64,000 nucleotides of DNA from NCBI GenBank assembly GCA_030378105.1, contig JAUCGL010000004.1, positions 1 to 64,000 on the forward strand. Direction: 5' to 3'. Position 1 is the first letter of the stretch. Each line of letters begins with the position of its first letter. The notes beneath the pieces were generated by a model that was not told the origin of the DNA, searched no databases, and saw only the letters and a program-made list of their open reading frames with translations. Positions 62,498 to 64,000 of the stretch are shown one piece after another. Made by a program: the position numbers and the translations under genes. This DNA is from Candidatus Halobeggiatoa sp. HSG11. Lineage in GTDB: Bacteria > Pseudomonadota > Gammaproteobacteria > Beggiatoales > Beggiatoaceae.

Positions 62498-64000
62498 TCA
62501 ATCAGAAAATAACTTCTGTCTAGCTCCATCTGGATAAACTAATACAAAATTGTCTTCTTCTTCAAGAACCTGCAAATTGCCATCTGCTGGAACATCGCCT
62601 TGAGTTACTTCATAATCAACTCGGCCACTATAAGTTGTTCCATCAAGAGTAAATCGCAATTTCTGAGCAGTTAAACCAACAGAACTATCAACAGCTAACA
62701 AAGCATCCATATCAGCTGGGGCAGCATAAAACGATTGTTGACGTTTCTTGCCGTCCTGTTCAAATACAAAGTTTGCTACTTCTGCAACAGATAAACCTAT
62801 TTCAGCATTTGTTTCAACTGAGAACAAGTCAGGTCTTGCACTATACCAAATAGCATCAGAAGCACTTACCTTAACATTACCATTAGCTTGAACTTCCACA
62901 TTTGGTAAATTAATTGCAGCTAACGCAATCTGTAAAGCATCAAGGTTTTGAACTGCTGGTTGAGCGGTTATATCTAAATCAATAGCAGTTATGAAATGTA
63001 CAGTTTGAGTTGGAGTTAATCGCAAACTAGCATTTCGTTTAGTACTATTAGATGCTGCAATTCGTACAGCATATAAGATAGTATTATCTTCAGCTTGTAA
63101 TATATCAGCATTTTGAGTAACAATCAAACCCATATCTTTCACTAAAGCATTGATAGCTGCCAACAATGAGTCATTGATTCTAACACCAATACCAAAAGTA
63201 ATATTATTACCTAAAATAACTTCCGAACCAATTATTACACCTTCCAGATATGTATTATCTTCAATCGTCAGATTTTGCAATAAGGTTGGGGCATTGATAT
63301 CACCAATAATATTACCTTGTAAATTAACTTTTTCAAGCGTGGTATCAGCAGCAAAACTAACATTTTTGAACACACCACGCATAGAGCCAGAACTTGTTAT
63401 AGTACCACCAACGGTTCCATTTTCTAAACTAGTACCAACAAAGTCAAAGTCATTAATTTGACCATTATTGATGATAGTACCAGTGAACTTACCACCAGTT
63501 ACTACAGCATCTTCAACAACTGTCACTCTGGAAACCATACCAGTAACAGTTATGTTTCCGCTAAGTTCACCACCAGCAATACTACCATTAATAGTAGCAT
63601 CTGTGATTAAATGACCGTTATTGCTACATACACCATTGATAGTACCAGTTATTGGACAACTACTACTACTTGGATTAATAAATGGAGTATCATTAGCACT
63701 AGTTGTAGTATCTGTAGTATCTGTAGTATCTGTAACATCTACAGAACTGCTTATTAGCTCTTCTGCTGCAACAACTGCTAATTGAACTTTAGCTTCTGCT
63801 ATAGCACTCATGTCAGATTGTGATATTGCTACAATAGTTATAACATCAGTTGTATTAACTTCTGAACCTAACACAACATTGAAAGTTATATTAGCACTTT
63901 GCAAAGCTTCTACTGTAACAGAACCATTAGCATCAACACCAGTCAGCCCTTCAATAGCCCAACCAATAGAATCAGCTACACTAACATTGAAATTATCTGC
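62498..64000 (-). CDS. Large surface protein, C-terminal 500 residues (cut by window edge)
   Basis: The frame is open from the right edge to the stop at 62498, giving 500 residues; there is no start in the window. The visible part begins with an extracellular-domain-like stretch, then a Thr/Asp repeat (DTTDTTDTT, from a 9-bp DNA repeat near 63705-63740) and a proline/serine linker. A right- or left-handed beta-helix-like region follows with regularly spaced GTI.N.G, GKFTGTI.NNG, GTVGGTITSSG and GNIIGDI units (about residues 130-280). The C-terminal part is globular and ends PDGARQKLFSD. It is probably an adhesin or polymer-forming surface protein; no anchor motif is visible. Confidence 0.8.
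   Translation of the reverse strand, partial: ADNFNVSVADSIGWAIEGLTGVDANGSVTVEALQSANITFNVVLGSEVNTTDVITIVAISQSDMSAIAEAKVQLAVVAAEELISSSVDVTDTTDTTDTTTSANDTPFINPSSSSCPITGTINGVCSNNGHLITDATINGSIAGGELSGNITVTGMVSRVTVVEDAVVTGGKFTGTIINNGQINDFDFVGTSLENGTVGGTITSSGSMRGVFKNVSFAADTTLEKVNLQGNIIGDINAPTLLQNLTIEDNTYLEGVIIGSEVILGNNITFGIGVRINDSLLAAINALVKDMGLIVTQNADILQAEDNTILYAVRIAASNSTKRNASLRLTPTQTVHFITAIDLDITAQPAVQNLDALQIALAAINLPNVEVQANGNVKVSASDAIWYSARPDLFSVETNAEIGLSVAEVANFVFEQDGKKRQQSFYAAPADMDALLAVDSSVGLTAQKLRFTLDGTTYSGRVDYEVTQGDVPADGNLQVLEEEDNFVLVYPDGARQKLFSD

Overview
The window is AT-rich and compact in gene style, but unusually rich in short palindromic repeats. Gene content points to a gammaproteobacterium of the sulfur-oxidising Thiotrichales/Beggiatoaceae type. 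The pointers are a CbbQ-CbbO RuBisCO-activase pair, periplasmic rhodaneses, UbiV for oxygen-independent ubiquinone synthesis, a TPR-CHAT protein, FimV, ComEC, a DUF2062 gene next to comEC, and many dispersed MITE-like repeats. The genus is an inference. No rRNA is present, and one tRNA (Lys, UUU) was found.

Layout. 0-5 kb: the start of an IS630-type transposase cut by the window edge, an EnvC-like murein hydrolase activator, four tandem 60-bp repeats, a periplasmic double-rhodanese protein, and overlapping it a membrane protein that joins a Cache sensor domain to a pentameric ligand-gated ion channel (pLGIC). 5-16 kb: a giant secreted LRR/Fn3/cadherin-like protein downstream of a REC-GGDEF regulator, lipoamide dehydrogenase, a 2-oxoglutarate dehydrogenase E2 that has lost its catalytic His, and phosphofructokinase. 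16-25.8 kb: a TPR-CHAT gene split by a 130-bp MITE, one intact and one decayed PIN toxin-antitoxin module, a secreted protein, an ECF sigma/anti-sigma pair, and about 1.6 kb of repeats and gene remnants. 25.8-36.4 kb: UbiV, a lipoprotein, a TVP38-family protein, a sigma-54 activator, a REC-PAS-PAS-GGDKF protein, pheS, an acetyltransferase and repeat-filled gaps. 36.4-49.2 kb: cbbO/cbbQ, a double-Cache sensor with no output domain, fimV, a NYN-LOTUS protein, PBP4, DUF2062 and comEC. 49.3-55.6 kb: an accessory stretch of unrecognised genes, a TIR protein and remnants of an Mrr-type nuclease and a helicase. 55.6-64 kb: an NfeD-type membrane protease, tRNA-Lys, a CheW-like/SUMF1 pair, a one-protein nuclease-methyltransferase, and the C-terminal part of a large surface protein that runs off the right edge.

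How the genes work together. CbbQ-CbbO implies Calvin-cycle autotrophy. The decayed 2-oxoglutarate dehydrogenase E2, with no E1 gene beside it, fits an incomplete TCA cycle. UbiV fits respiration in low oxygen. The two Cache membrane proteins, REC-GGDEF proteins, NtrC-type regulator and ECF sigma imply extensive environmental sensing. The most unusual candidate is the translationally overlapping pair of a Cache-pLGIC channel and a tandem periplasmic rhodanese, which could couple sulfur chemistry in the periplasm to ion flux; that role is a hypothesis.

At least nine families of short inverted repeats are present, several nested in one another. Two of them disrupt genes: TPR-CHAT and the Mrr-type nuclease.
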